From Flectonema sp. DT1601 (Eukaryota; Euglenozoa; Diplonemea; Diplonemida; Diplonemidae): DNA of 64,000 nt. Every line of letters starts with the position of its first letter. Position 1 is the stretch's first letter. A program made the position numbers and the translations under genes. The stretch lies in the NCBI GenBank assembly GCA_964019425.1, contig OZ025825.1:1-64000 (forward strand), written 5' to 3'. The notes beneath the pieces are model-generated. The model had not been told where the DNA came from, made no database searches, and worked only from the letters and a program-made list of their open reading frames with translations. Of the stretch, positions 15,885-25,600 are shown in pieces.

Positions 15885-18800
15885 TCATTTACCTTCCAAG
15901 AATCTCGTCATCAGCATCTCTAAACGATCCATCCTTCGTTCCATCGTATCCTGTTCAGCTGTCGACTTCTTCACAGTTTTCTTTGTCACAACCTGCTCTA
16001 CAGGACCTACTTCCTTCAAGGCTCCTTTCCTCTCCTCAATCTTCACACCCGCTTCCCGCCAGAGTCTCTTCCCCTTCCCCTTACCATGAAAGGATAAGAA
16101 TTCTGCTCGCAAGTAGCAACGATTAGAGGCCTCCCCCTCTGTTGGATCACGTCTCTTCTCCGGCGGAGTAAGGCCTTTTTCCGGTGTGCTCTCCGCAGTT
16201 GACGTTGGCTGAGTTTTCTCCTTCACACCCACCTCTCTGGCAGCTTGGCGCTTCTTACGATCTTGTCTTTGAACTACCTCAACCGTACATGCCCTACCGT
16301 CGATTAATACCGTGTCGTCATCCGGCACTTCAGCACGCACCCTCATCCATCTGTATCCAGTCCTTACTCCATCCACGGTTGCTCTCACATGCCACCCATC
16401 CTTCGCCAGCAGCGCTACCGCTTCACGGGGAAGTACATCTAACGGAATTCCCGAGATTTCTAATTCAGGGAGCTTTGCAGGGATTCCCAGTTTTTCCCTG
16501 GTTACATCTTCCAGCTCCGGTGAAACTCTGATACCAAAACCTTTAGGGTTTTCGACTAATCCCAACGATTCCAAGGAATCAGAGTGTTCAACTGCCTCCT
16601 TCAAAGAGCACTCGTCCTGAAGCCAAATAACTGTATCCTTCGGAGCCTCCCCTTCGTCTTGGATCCACAAGAACCTCCCATCTTTGCCGGAAGTTCTTAG
16701 CAGTTCCACCGCCCCGGATTTCCTCAGTCGGATGACAGCCGACACCGTACTCTTCGTTACCCTGAAGTTGTACGCTTCCATGAAGCCGGGTGTGTCCTTC
16801 ATTTCTTTTGTGATGAGGTGCTCAGGCTTACTCGCTAACTCAAGCCACTTATCATCCTTCCACCTTCTTTTAGGAGCGGTCACTATTGCCTTCACCGATT
16901 TAATACCCCGCTTACCCTTTGGTAGAGCAGCCTCACCCAGGTCATGAATGAAGATGCGATGTACCTTGTTTCCATCCTTGCTCGATAATAGCACGTGTTC
17001 CCTTCTTCCTTGTCCATTCACTTGGTCCAGCGTTACCACGCTGCACGTTTTCCATGCAGGAACCTCCGGCTTCATCCCCAGAAGATCTCTTGCCTCCGAA
17101 GGCGTCGCAAGGGCTACTCCTTGATTCCCTTTCGATACCTCCTCAAACTTCGTGACCGGAATGTTCCAATCAGCTTCTCTCAGGCTCCAGGAGTTCAACA
17201 CTTCCCTCTCCTTCTTGTTGGTTTTCTCCCAGAGACGTCTGGCTTTTTCAACAGCTTTCATCGACTGCGTCGCTTTCTTTTCCAGTGATTCCCACTCGGA
17301 TGTGCAGTTCCTCTGTACAGCTGATCTAACCTTTGACTCATCAGTGGTGAGGCCGTAGGAGCGAGAGTAGGTCAGACCGTTCACTAAGTTGGCAATTCCC
17401 AGTGGTGGTTGGCTCGGGGCTACTACGACCTCATTCACTTCTTCGCTTCTCTGCGCTCTCGATGAGGCCAACTCCTGTCTCAGTTCTTTCAGCTGAGTCT
17501 GTAGTTCCATGAGCAACTTCCTCAGCTCACCCTTCTCTTCTCTCTCTTTCTGGAGCTCCAGTCGGAGTTGTTCAATTCCCTGTTGTTGCGGAAGTACCGG
17601 CGGGTACGGTTGCCTTTGATGCATCGGTGCATAAGGCTGGTGCTGCATGTAGTAAACCGGAGGTTGGCTAACTGCATGCGTTTGCTGACGGAGGCTGCTT
17701 TGTTGGAGTTGGAGCTTCTGTTGCTGTTGTCGCAGTTTTCCTTCTTGAAGTTCCAGATCTAGCTTTGACTTCTGGTCTTCTTGTTGCTGTTGTTCGAACT
17801 CCTTTCCAAGCTCCCGTTGAAGTTGGAGCAGTTCCTTCCTCCCTTGTTCCTTCTCCTTTTCTTGTTGTTGTTGGAGTTGATGGCTACGCAGCTTCTGTTG
17901 TTCGAACTCCATGTCTAGCTTGTTCCTGAGACACTGGAGTTCCTTCCTACCCTTCTCCATCTCGTCCTCCTGCTGGCGTTGTAGTTGGAGTCGTTGATGC
18001 TCAAGGTCATCTTCCTGCTTTTTGATTTCTTCCCGTCTCTGTTGTTGTTGCTGCTGGTCCAGTTTGCCCTTTTCCAACTCCACATTCAGTTGATGTTGAA
18101 GCAGCTGCTGTTTTTCCTCCAGGCTAACCTGTTGCAGTTGCAGATTCTGTTGAATCCTGGACTGTTCTTGTTGTTGTTGGCGTTGGTCTTCTTCGAGTTG
18201 GCATCTTCTTCTTCGGAGAGACTCATCCTCGACAGCCTTCTCCTTGCTGTGCTGCTGTTCGAGCTGCTGTTGTTGGATCAGGATTTGTTCCTGCTTCTGT
18301 TGTAGGTCTGCTTTATATTGTAGCAGTTCTTGTTGTTGTTGGTTTAACAACTCTTGGCTATGTTGTTGGTTTTGATGTTGTTGTTGGACTTGATGCTCAA
18401 GTTGTTGTTGCTGTTGTATATGCTTATCCTGCTGTTGTTGGACTTGTTGATCAAGTTGCTGTTGCTGCTGCTGTTGAATTTCCTGCTGCTTTTTGACTTG
18501 ATGGCTAAGTTGCTGTTCTTGCTGTTGTTGCTTCAGACAGAGTTCATCTTCGTACTGAGTAAGAGCCTTCTGTTGTTGATGCAGATGTTCCTGGTTTTGT
18601 TGCTGTTGATGGTCCAGTTGTTTCTGGTTGACAAGTTGCTGCTGTTGATGGTTAGTCAGTACTTCCTCAAGCTGTTGTTGCTTTTGGAATAATTCTTCCT
18701 GTTTCTTCTGGAAGTTAACTTCTAGCTCACTCTGTTGTTTGCAGAGGAGCTCTTGTTGTTGCAGCAGTTCGTTCTTCTCTTCTTCCTGCTCTGCCTGTTT

Positions 18801-19049
18801 TTTCTTGAGGACCTTCTCGTCCTTCTTCCTGTCTTCGTCCCGATCCAGCCTTCTTAGGCCATCCCGTGCGAGTCTCTCCCTCAACTCGTCTCGTTCCTTC
18901 GTATCTACGCTCGTCTTCCTGTCTTTCTTACCGTTCCCGTTCTCTGTGTGTGCTTTCTGGTTCCTTTCCTTCCGTGAGAGTATTTCTCCTCCCATCTGGT
19001 TGCAAAATTTAGTCGGTCTCTGCCGTCCGAGACCGCCGCGTGGAGGCAT
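15885..19049 (-). CDS. LINE C ORF1 protein, glutamine-rich coiled coil with tandem W-containing modules
   Basis: 1054 aa from the ATG at 19049 (MPPRGG). The frame continues upstream, but that part runs antisense into the tRNA gene. Residues of about 90-500 form a very glutamine-rich, Leu/Glu/Lys-containing coiled coil with many CAA/CAG codons. The C-terminal half holds two similar modules, near residues 770-815 and 885-920, both with the pattern GR/GYR..W......P.DTV, suggesting an internal duplication. It is probably the RNA-packaging partner of ORF2. It ends EGK then TGA followed by CGG C, with no further stop before ORF2. No homology to A ORF1 is obvious outside the Q-rich style. Confidence 0.85.
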   Translation of the reverse strand: MPPRGGLGRQRPTKFCNQMGGEILSRKERNQKAHTENGNGKKDRKTSVDTKERDELRERLARDGLRRLDRDEDRKKDEKVLKKKQAEQEEEKNELLQQQELLCKQQSELEVNFQKKQEELFQKQQQLEEVLTNHQQQQLVNQKQLDHQQQQNQEHLHQQQKALTQYEDELCLKQQQQEQQLSHQVKKQQEIQQQQQQQLDQQVQQQQDKHIQQQQQLEHQVQQQHQNQQHSQELLNQQQQELLQYKADLQQKQEQILIQQQQLEQQHSKEKAVEDESLRRRRCQLEEDQRQQQQEQSRIQQNLQLQQVSLEEKQQLLQHQLNVELEKGKLDQQQQQQRREEIKKQEDDLEHQRLQLQRQQEDEMEKGRKELQCLRNKLDMEFEQQKLRSHQLQQQQEKEKEQGRKELLQLQRELGKEFEQQQQEDQKSKLDLELQEGKLRQQQQKLQLQQSSLRQQTHAVSQPPVYYMQHQPYAPMHQRQPYPPVLPQQQGIEQLRLELQKEREEKGELRKLLMELQTQLKELRQELASSRAQRSEEVNEVVVAPSQPPLGIANLVNGLTYSRSYGLTTDESKVRSAVQRNCTSEWESLEKKATQSMKAVEKARRLWEKTNKKEREVLNSWSLREADWNIPVTKFEEVSKGNQGVALATPSEARDLLGMKPEVPAWKTCSVVTLDQVNGQGRREHVLLSSKDGNKVHRIFIHDLGEAALPKGKRGIKSVKAIVTAPKRRWKDDKWLELASKPEHLITKEMKDTPGFMEAYNFRVTKSTVSAVIRLRKSGAVELLRTSGKDGRFLWIQDEGEAPKDTVIWLQDECSLKEAVEHSDSLESLGLVENPKGFGIRVSPELEDVTREKLGIPAKLPELEISGIPLDVLPREAVALLAKDGWHVRATVDGVRTGYRWMRVRAEVPDDDTVLIDGRACTVEVVQRQDRKKRQAAREVGVKEKTQPTSTAESTPEKGLTPPEKRRDPTEGEASNRCYLRAEFLSFHGKGKGKRLWREAGVKIEERKGALKEVGPVEQVVTKKTVKKSTAEQDTMERRMDRLEMLMTRFLEGK

Positions 19050-19106
19050 TTTGTGTGGCCCCTTTATAAATAAAAAGAGGTGCAGAATTTTTTTTTTTTT
19101 AATATA

Positions 19107-19180
19107 GTTCCCATGGTCTAGTTGGTTATGACGTCGCCTTAACACGGCGAAGGTCTCCGGTTCGAGCCCGGATGGGAATA
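19107..19180 (+). tRNA. tRNA-Val(AAC), copy 1
   Basis: 74-nt cloverleaf: acceptor GTTCCCA/TGGGAAT (G1-T72 wobble), T8, A14, G18G19, D stem GTC/GAC, anticodon stem TCGCC/GGCGA with loop TTAACAC giving anticodon AAC at 19141-19143, T stem TCCGG/CCGGA with loop TTCGAGC, discriminator A. A box TGGTCTAGTTGG and B box GGTTCGAGCCC are good, and a T run downstream can end Pol III transcription. No intron. Two more copies are identical, including several flanking bases. The 5' end of LINE C lies about 10 bp upstream. Confidence 0.9.
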
Positions 19181-20099
19181 TATTTTCATCGGGTAGTTTT
19201 TCAAGCCTCTTCTGACTGTCATCTTACCTGATCCTTTTGGTTTTCATTTCTTGCTGAGTGACATGGCTATGTGCTGCCCAAATCTTTTGTGGTACATTTC
19301 TAAATAAGCCCACACTTATAATGCTTTGGGGTTTTCTATTTTCTTTCGTGGAGTATGGTGGTCGTATTATAAAGAAAGATGTATATGAGGATGTGCAGAA
19401 ACCCCCCAATTTTTACCAGGCTATCCCGTGGGCACCTAACACCCGAAAATAGTATCCAAAAAACTCAAATCCGGTACCGGGGCACCCTTTTACTGCCCAC
19501 CAGTTTAAAATTTTTTTGACTGTTTCTAGTAACATTTGCCTTGTAAGCTGTGTAGCACTAGTAGAAATTATTTGAAATTTTGCTTTTCTTGAAGGCCCAG
19601 ATTTCCTGCGATTTAGAAGCGAGTGTGATATTGCCAGTTGTGAGCATGCTGCTCACAACTGCTCACAATAAGTACTGGAGTTTCTCTAGCTGCTTGAGGG
19701 CGCTAGACACCTAGTTAATAATAACTCCTCTAAAAGACACTATCTCATACACACAGTGCTGGAGTTGAGTTTCAGCAGTTTCGGCGCTGTATGAATGTGT
19801 GCAACTACTGTCTCATAGGCAACAATCTCTGAAAGAAGCTTGCCTGCCCGGCATCTTCAGTATTCGCCACATGTACCTGTGATCAACATCATCGTAACTT
19901 CCTTCTGGTGCTCACAAAGTCCGAAGCTAGAAGCGAACAACAATGAGAGGAATTATTGAAATAGATTCTCACATTGGAGATAAGAGACATGTCAGGTGTA
20001 GGAACACGAGGTTAGTGCTATCGAGCACCTGCAAACAACTTGGTGGCAAGAAGGAAGAAGAAAAGAAACTAATAAATAAATAAAAATTTGAGAGAAAGT
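19181..20099. other. Non-coding stretch between tRNA-Val 1 and LINE fragments
   Basis: About 900 bp with no credible ORF. It contains a perfect 11-bp inverted repeat with a 3-nt loop at 19636-19660, followed by a partial repeat of its arm. The right part may include the degenerate 3' end of element F, but I cannot show homology. Confidence 0.45.
19636..19660. repeat. Perfect 11-bp inverted repeat (hairpin)
   Basis: AGTTGTGAGCA - TGC - TGCTCACAACT, immediately followed by a further GCTCACAA. It could be an RNA hairpin, a palindromic protein site or a remnant of a transposon end. No function can be assigned. Confidence 0.6.
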
Positions 20100-20345
20100 C
20101 AAACATCTTCTCCTATTCGCCTTAAATTTCTCGGGGCAGGCCTTCGGTTAGATGCTCGACTCTTTGTTTTCCTTATCGATGGTAGGAATGGTAACCGAAT
20201 TAGCTTCATGTAAGGACGCGTGACCATTTATTTTTCCGTTGCCGCTCTTCTGACGTAGCCTACCCATACACATTTTCCCGTAGACTTTAACCAAATGTAA
20301 GTGAAAAAGAAAGGCAAACATTGAAGTGAAAACAATCAACGAACA
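20100..20345 (+). repeat. E-type LINE 3'-UTR fragment
   Basis: Matches the E 3' UTR (about 26762-27062) with substitutions and several small deletions. One deletion of about 30 nt removes exactly the GTGGTC-TTT-GACCAC hairpin. The terminal hairpin is also missing. This is an old solitary fragment lying inside the remains of F. Confidence 0.7.
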
Positions 20346-20530
20346 AAGAAGACGGTTGCGCCACCTGGTCCGCTACTTCATTGTACCGCACGTTTCTGTG
20401 TGCCGGTACATACTGCATGTTGACTTGGATTCCCTTCTTCTCCAGTTTCATTGCCAATTTCCAGATATCTTTGAGGACCTTCGTTTATATGGCCTTGTTC
20501 TAATGCCTGTATGGCCTGTTGACTGAGTCA
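20346..20530 (-). pseudogene. RNase H fragment, probably the 3' part of LINE F
   Basis: Minus-strand reading gives DSQQAIQALEQGHIN and, after a one-base frame change, KVLKDIWKLAMKLEKKGIQV, then QYVPAHRNVRYNEVADQVA, which is the third and fourth RNase H motifs (cf. WVPxHxGVxGNExAD). Orientation and order place it downstream of the F RT thumb at 21539-22216, interrupted by D. It is bounded on its 3' side by the E-type fragment. The degraded state fits F being the oldest element here. Confidence 0.6.
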
Positions 20531-20699
20531 ACAGGTGCGTCGTTGTTGTTGGAGATCCATGTTCATCCTCCGCCACCTGAAATAAGAGGAACCAGGTATC
20601 CAGTAGACGTCTTGTTTGTCTTGAATGAAAATAAAAGTAATAAAAAACTACTTATTTACTACAGACTTACTCCAGAATAAATGAAAAACTTTTCATTAG
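20531..20699. other. Degenerate spacer, probably LINE F
   Basis: AT-rich sequence between the RNase H fragment and D. Probably the decayed start of the F RNase H domain; no clear motif can be read. Confidence 0.35.
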
Positions 20700-21165
20700 A
20701 CGGACGGACTCATCACCTAGACACTTGATGTTTAACTGCATGGACTCTGCTCTGGTACGCATCAGAAATGGAACAATTGGATCTGTCATGGAAGAAGCGA
20801 AGATTTCAAAGAAGGAACACAGCCTGCTATTTATGTTAGCTACGAGGAACTTACATTCCCTCGCTGGCTTCATATGGCATTTAGAACAATGGACGGCAAC
20901 AAGCTGTTATCAGAAGTTACTATCTTTTTAGTATATCATACTCATCATACATCACTCCTAATTCATCTCCTAATAACTCTCTGAGGACATCCGTAGAGCT
21001 TCATAGCTCGCAGGTAACCCAGTGGTCTTTGGCCACCGTCTCCGTATTGATCATTCGCTTTGTACTTACAGTGTCGTGAGCTTCCTATCCCGGACTCACA
21101 ACAGTTGCACTCGTTGTTGCTTATTTACTTAGAAAAAAAATAAGAAGAGCGAGTATGCTCAGATT
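20700..21165 (+). mobile_element. LINE D: short 5'-truncated C-type 3' end
   Basis: About 465 bp matching the last part of C ORF2 and its 3' UTR, in the plus orientation. The encoded tail (to the stop at about 20931) is almost identical to the C-terminus of C, with Asn/Asp and Phe/Leu differences. HP2 is present at 21022-21036. About 15 nt are missing inside HP3 relative to C, and it ends at the terminal GAGC/GCTC hairpin. It is followed by a T run rather than poly(A). It sits within F sequence. Confidence 0.85.
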
Positions 21166-21538
21166 TTTTTTTTTGAGTGCACCACGACCCGTGAGTCTGT
21201 GATGCTGTTTGCGCTGTTAGGCGCGGCTGTTCTTTTTCTTTCTTTTTTTCTTACTTTCTTTGTTTTGGGGGTTGGGGGTGGGAATCCCGCAGGCTTCGTA
21301 TCTCTTTTCTTTGTTTTGATAACTTAAAACTAATACTACATAATTAATTGTCCACTTGGACGACTTCAGATGTGTTGCAATGATGCCTTCAATGTTGAAA
21401 TTCGAAATGTCGATGTTTTAATAATACTACCGTCCTAATAGTTGTGCCAGTCTGTCTAAGGTTGTGACAAAACCAGTCATCTGCTGTTGATTCGCAGGTA
21501 AGTAGCAGTCCTCCAGTTGGCATGCTTCCTCTCCCTTG
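21166..21538 (-). other. LINE F non-coding or decayed segment
   Basis: Between D and the F RT thumb. No intact frame. Likely F coding sequence between RT and RNase H that has decayed, with a T-rich segment at about 21230-21260. No other feature seen. Confidence 0.4.
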
Positions 21539-22225
21539 TCATTCATCATGTGACTGATGTATTTTTCCCTCAAGGTTTCTATACACCAATGTTCGCATAT
21601 AAATAATACATGATCTGGTGAGTCTAACCAACAAGCCTAGACCCTTGGAAGCAGCTGTCATCATCTTTTGAATTTGCGACTTAAAGGTTAACTTCTCGTC
21701 ATAATGTACACCCAGGTACCGCACGGTATTCGTCTTGTGAACTTTTCGTCCAACCGCATAGGCAAATCTGTGTAATCCGGGCCCCACTCTTTCCAGCATC
21801 TTATCTATTTCTGCCTTGTTGTGGACTTTCTTCAGTTGTGAGAAGCTGGCGCTCATCTTCATTGTTTTCAGTACCGCCGGTTTGTTCGGTAGCTTGACTT
21901 TGATCTTATGTTTTGGAACGACATACAGGTGAGTGATGGCGAATTCTTCTTTTGAAATTACAGTTGTTGAGTTATCATCCTTCACAAGGTTACTCATTTG
22001 TTCTGCCGTGGCCACCACATATTTAAATGTGTGTTCTTCAGAGTATACCACTACTGGGGACTTGTCATGAGTTCCACTTGGCCTCACGTGAATGTATTCC
22101 GTCTTGCCAGGGTTCTTATTGATTTTGATGTGTGAGTCAAGTGCCCACCTTTCAAATATTTTGACTGCGTTATTAACCTTGTTTTCTAAACAGCTGACAG
22201 TATTGAGAAGATACATCTAATATCC
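21539..22225 (-). pseudogene. LINE F ORF2, RT C-terminal (thumb) part
   Basis: 225-codon open frame (21539-22216) beginning immediately after the position where the F RT stops at FADD in the right-hand segment. Motifs: AVKIFERWALDSHIKINKNP with KTEY (palm end), a long insertion, VRYLGVHYDEKL (the YLG motif) and SKGLGLLVRL. The FADD-to-Trp spacing is normal for an RT when the two segments are joined across E, showing they are parts of one element. It lacks the catalytic FADD and all upstream parts. Confidence 0.8.
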
Positions 22226-22389
22226 TGGTGACTATATCATGACTCTGGGTTATAAAGAAAAGGGCTTCTAATGGCAGAAGGGCCAAATTCCCCTTTCTAT
22301 CAACATAGGGAAATAGTCTGCTTGGATGTGTACTACATGAGCAGTTTGGAATTGAGGTTCAGTGTGGCCATAACAACTTCCTACTCCAC

Positions 22390-22661
22390 ACATCAACCAG
22401 AATGCGATAGTAATGTATCCGGTTATGAATAAGTTCTTCTTGATGTCCGAGAATGATAAGATGATTCACTATTGGGCTGATGGTAAAGATGCGTACCTTG
22501 TAATCAACATGGAAACTAAAAGAGAAAAGCCGGTCAAATTGGGGCCGACCTTCAACCCGGGCAAGGGTCCAGTTATATCTGGTGATCTGAAGCGACACTG
22601 TGCTGAAGAACCAACCGATACTACTGAAACGACTGATGTGGAAATGGATAATTCAAACTGA
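22390..22661 (+). pseudogene. LINE E ORF1, C-terminal remnant
   Basis: Last 80-90 codons of ORF1. Residues around KDAYLVI and GPTFNP align with DDKYLVI and GPTFFP of A ORF1, and the tail is acidic and ends MDNSN, like DEDEMN of A. The 5' part is missing through truncation. It ends at TGA (22659-22661) followed by CTT G, and the frame is open into ORF2. Confidence 0.75.
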
Positions 22662-25600
22662 CTTGACAAACGAACACCGTCAACTTCAAATTCTAAAAAT
22701 GACTCACATCATAGTAAAGTTCTGGTGAAGCCGACTACTGTAACAGCACCGACTATCTCTCAAACTGAAAAAGAACTGACCCGAAGTTTATTACTGCTGG
22801 CAGGCGACGTTGAACGCAACCCTGGACCTGAAAATTCGTTACTCTCGGTGTTGAGCTGGAACTGTAGATCGATAAGTCAGAAGGGGTCTTATATTCAAAG
22901 ACTCCTTTCTCACTACTCGCCGGATGTACTGTGCTTACAGGAAACCTGGTCGAAGGAACACATTTCGCACCCTGGCTATTATACATATAGGAAGGACAGA
23001 AATACAAAAGGTGGTGGCATTATAATAATGGCAAAGAGATGCTTCTCACAAGGAATCAGTGATGAAGAATTATTTTCGAGAACAAGCAGTATCGAAGCTA
23101 TGATGCTGAATGTTGGTGGTGTCAATGTTATTAACGTTTACGCTCCCCCTGGGTGTATCATTAGAGAAGATGATCTTCCGATCACAACGAAGTCTATTAT
23201 TGCGGGCGACTTCAACGCACACAACCTCGTCTGGTCTACCAGGACAACCAAATCTGGTAAAGAATTATTTAATTGGGCGGATCGCAATGACGTTCTCGTA
23301 GCAAACAGACCTGGTCAAATAACTCGGCCCAAACACGACATTCCTGGTGGTGGTACCTCACCTGACGTTATATTCTTTAAAGGATCAATTGTATTAGAAG
23401 AATTTTCAATCATAAATGAAGACAGTAAACATAACTCGGATCATCGACCTCTACTCGCTATCTTCGACACAATGGCTCACCTCTCTCAAGCAACAGTTGG
23501 AGCAAGGAAACGAACTGTCTGGGATTTCAAATCTACAAACTGGAGTGCTTTCAGACAGCAACTTGATAGAAGAATTGATAGGGCTAAGTTCTCGGATGAT
23601 GCCACTGGTAATGTTGGATTATTAAATAACATAATACATGAAGTAGCTGCGAGGAACGTGCGGAGGAGAATCTTATTTAAGGGCAAGCGCCGACGTAAGT
23701 GGAAGATCTCTTCACCGGAATCTCTAAAATCAAAAGGCAGTCACCTGAAAGACCAACTGAAGAAGGGGAACAACTTTAACTTCGCCTTCAAGAAGATTAA
23801 AGAACTCCAACAGGACGCTGGTAAGGACATCAGCGTATCAAATATATCTGAGAACGATTTACCTGCAGCATTTCTGGACCTCTTTGTGGCCGATGGGGAT
23901 GCTGCTAAACTCGAAGCCCCTTCATTGAAGAAAGAAGACTTGGAATTGGACATCTGTTGTGACTTCACAGATACCGAGATATCAGCAGCAATTAAAAACC
24001 TGAAGCCTCGCAAAGCAGCAGGCCCTGACGGTATTCACAACGAAATGCTTAAGAACTTATCTCAGAAGGCAGTTGACTGTTTATTAAAGGTGATCAATTC
24101 TTCGTGGAGATCCTCCAATGTTCCATATCTTTGGAAACAGGGGTTAATCAAACCGATGTTCAAGTCGGGCAAACCGCGGAACGATATTAAAAGCTACAGA
24201 CCAATCACACTCACTTCGGTTGTTGGCAAACTGGCTGAGAGGTTGGTGTACGACAGGCTCATGCATTGGCTTACCGAAAACTCAGCACTCAGTCCGATTC
24301 AAGCTGGCTTCAGACGGGGCAGAAATACCTGCGAACAAATCACAATTCTGGTGGACGCCATGGTAAACAACCACACGAAGGGGAGGAGGTCAGTCTTCTT
24401 GTCATTCGATTTCACAGCAGCCTTCGATAGGATTAACCATCGAATTTTACTTTCAAAACTACAAAGAATGGGCATCCCAACCTTCATCGTTCGATGGATA
24501 ACGGACTTTCTAACCAATAGGAAGGTCAGAGTTGATGCAAATGGACATTTCAGTAAGTTTCGTACGCTGTCAAAAGGAGTGCCTCAAGGATCAATCTTAG
24601 GCCCACTACTCTATTTAATATATGTTGACGATCTGTGTAAGATTCTCTCACAAGAGAAGGAAACGACTTTGACCGCACTGTATGCAGACGACACCGCTTG
24701 TGCAGTATTTGGCTCGACCATGGACGAAGCAATCTCAAACGCTCAACGAATACTTGACATCGTTGACAAGTGGTGCCGTGATAATGACATGGCACTTTCA
24801 GTCTCCAAGACTTGCGCTCTGAAAATGGATATTCAATCGAAAGAAGTAACCCTGACTGATACTAGCGACCGCGAACTCTTATTCTCAAAATCACTGGAAG
24901 TACGTTCGTTAGATATTGACTATTTTGATCTAGACAGCGTGATCAACACGACGACGACAAGGCCCACTTTACTGAGTGGTGAAACGATCCTCGAAGTAGA
25001 GGGGAAACCCATTAGGACTCAACAAGAATTAGAAGATTTACTGATGTTGAACATCCACGACGAGATGAATGTCAAAGCGAAAATTAAAATTGCCTTCCTA
25101 CTGCCGATCACGGACTCAGTGAAATATCTGGGTGTTTACATTGATAACAGGCTCAGGTTTGATAAACAGTTAGAGAAAATACACGACGAACTGAAGAAAG
25201 GGATCTCCCTTCTGCAGTGCCTCCAGCCATATGAATTGGACTACAAGACCCTAAAGATGGTTAAAAACTTGTACGTAACAGCGAGGATTTCCTATGCACT
25301 GGACAGCTTTGGTTGGTTGCTCAACCAGCATAAAACGGACGCTATCGACTTCGAGATGAGAAAAATAGCGAGACTCGTAACAGGATGCAGCAGATGTACT
25401 CCGAGGGAGTTGCTCCTTTGGGAAGCCGACATCTTACCGTTTAAAAGACAAATCGAAAAGCAGACTAAAATTGCCTATTTCAGGTACAAAGTCATGACCT
25501 GGGTGCCGGACACCAACTCACTCGCATCGCCTCGAAGCTTCTGGGGTGGCCTCATTCCCCGTTCTGAAGGTCAACTAGAAAGTGTGGGGATCGTTCAACC

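Larger units (their letters stand above)
11745..19095 (-). mobile_element. LINE element C, full length with glutamine-rich ORF1
   Basis: Complete non-LTR element on the minus strand, related to A/B in ORF2 and 3' UTR but with a much longer ORF1. Order: short 5' UTR beside tRNA-Val 1, ORF1 (15885-19049), in-frame UGA-CGG, 2A, ORF2 (11997-15884), and a structured 3' UTR ending in a GAGC/GCTC hairpin near 11752. An A-rich tail with TAAA repeats follows, then the truncated G sequence. Both ORFs are open, which implies a recent insertion. The 5' end lies about 10 bp from the tRNA 5' end. Confidence 0.9.

Noticed and set aside
19050-19145. Extended N-terminus of LINE C ORF1 reaching into the tRNA
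   Set aside because: The extra residues are antisense tRNA and flanking sequence; the natural start is the ATG at 19049.
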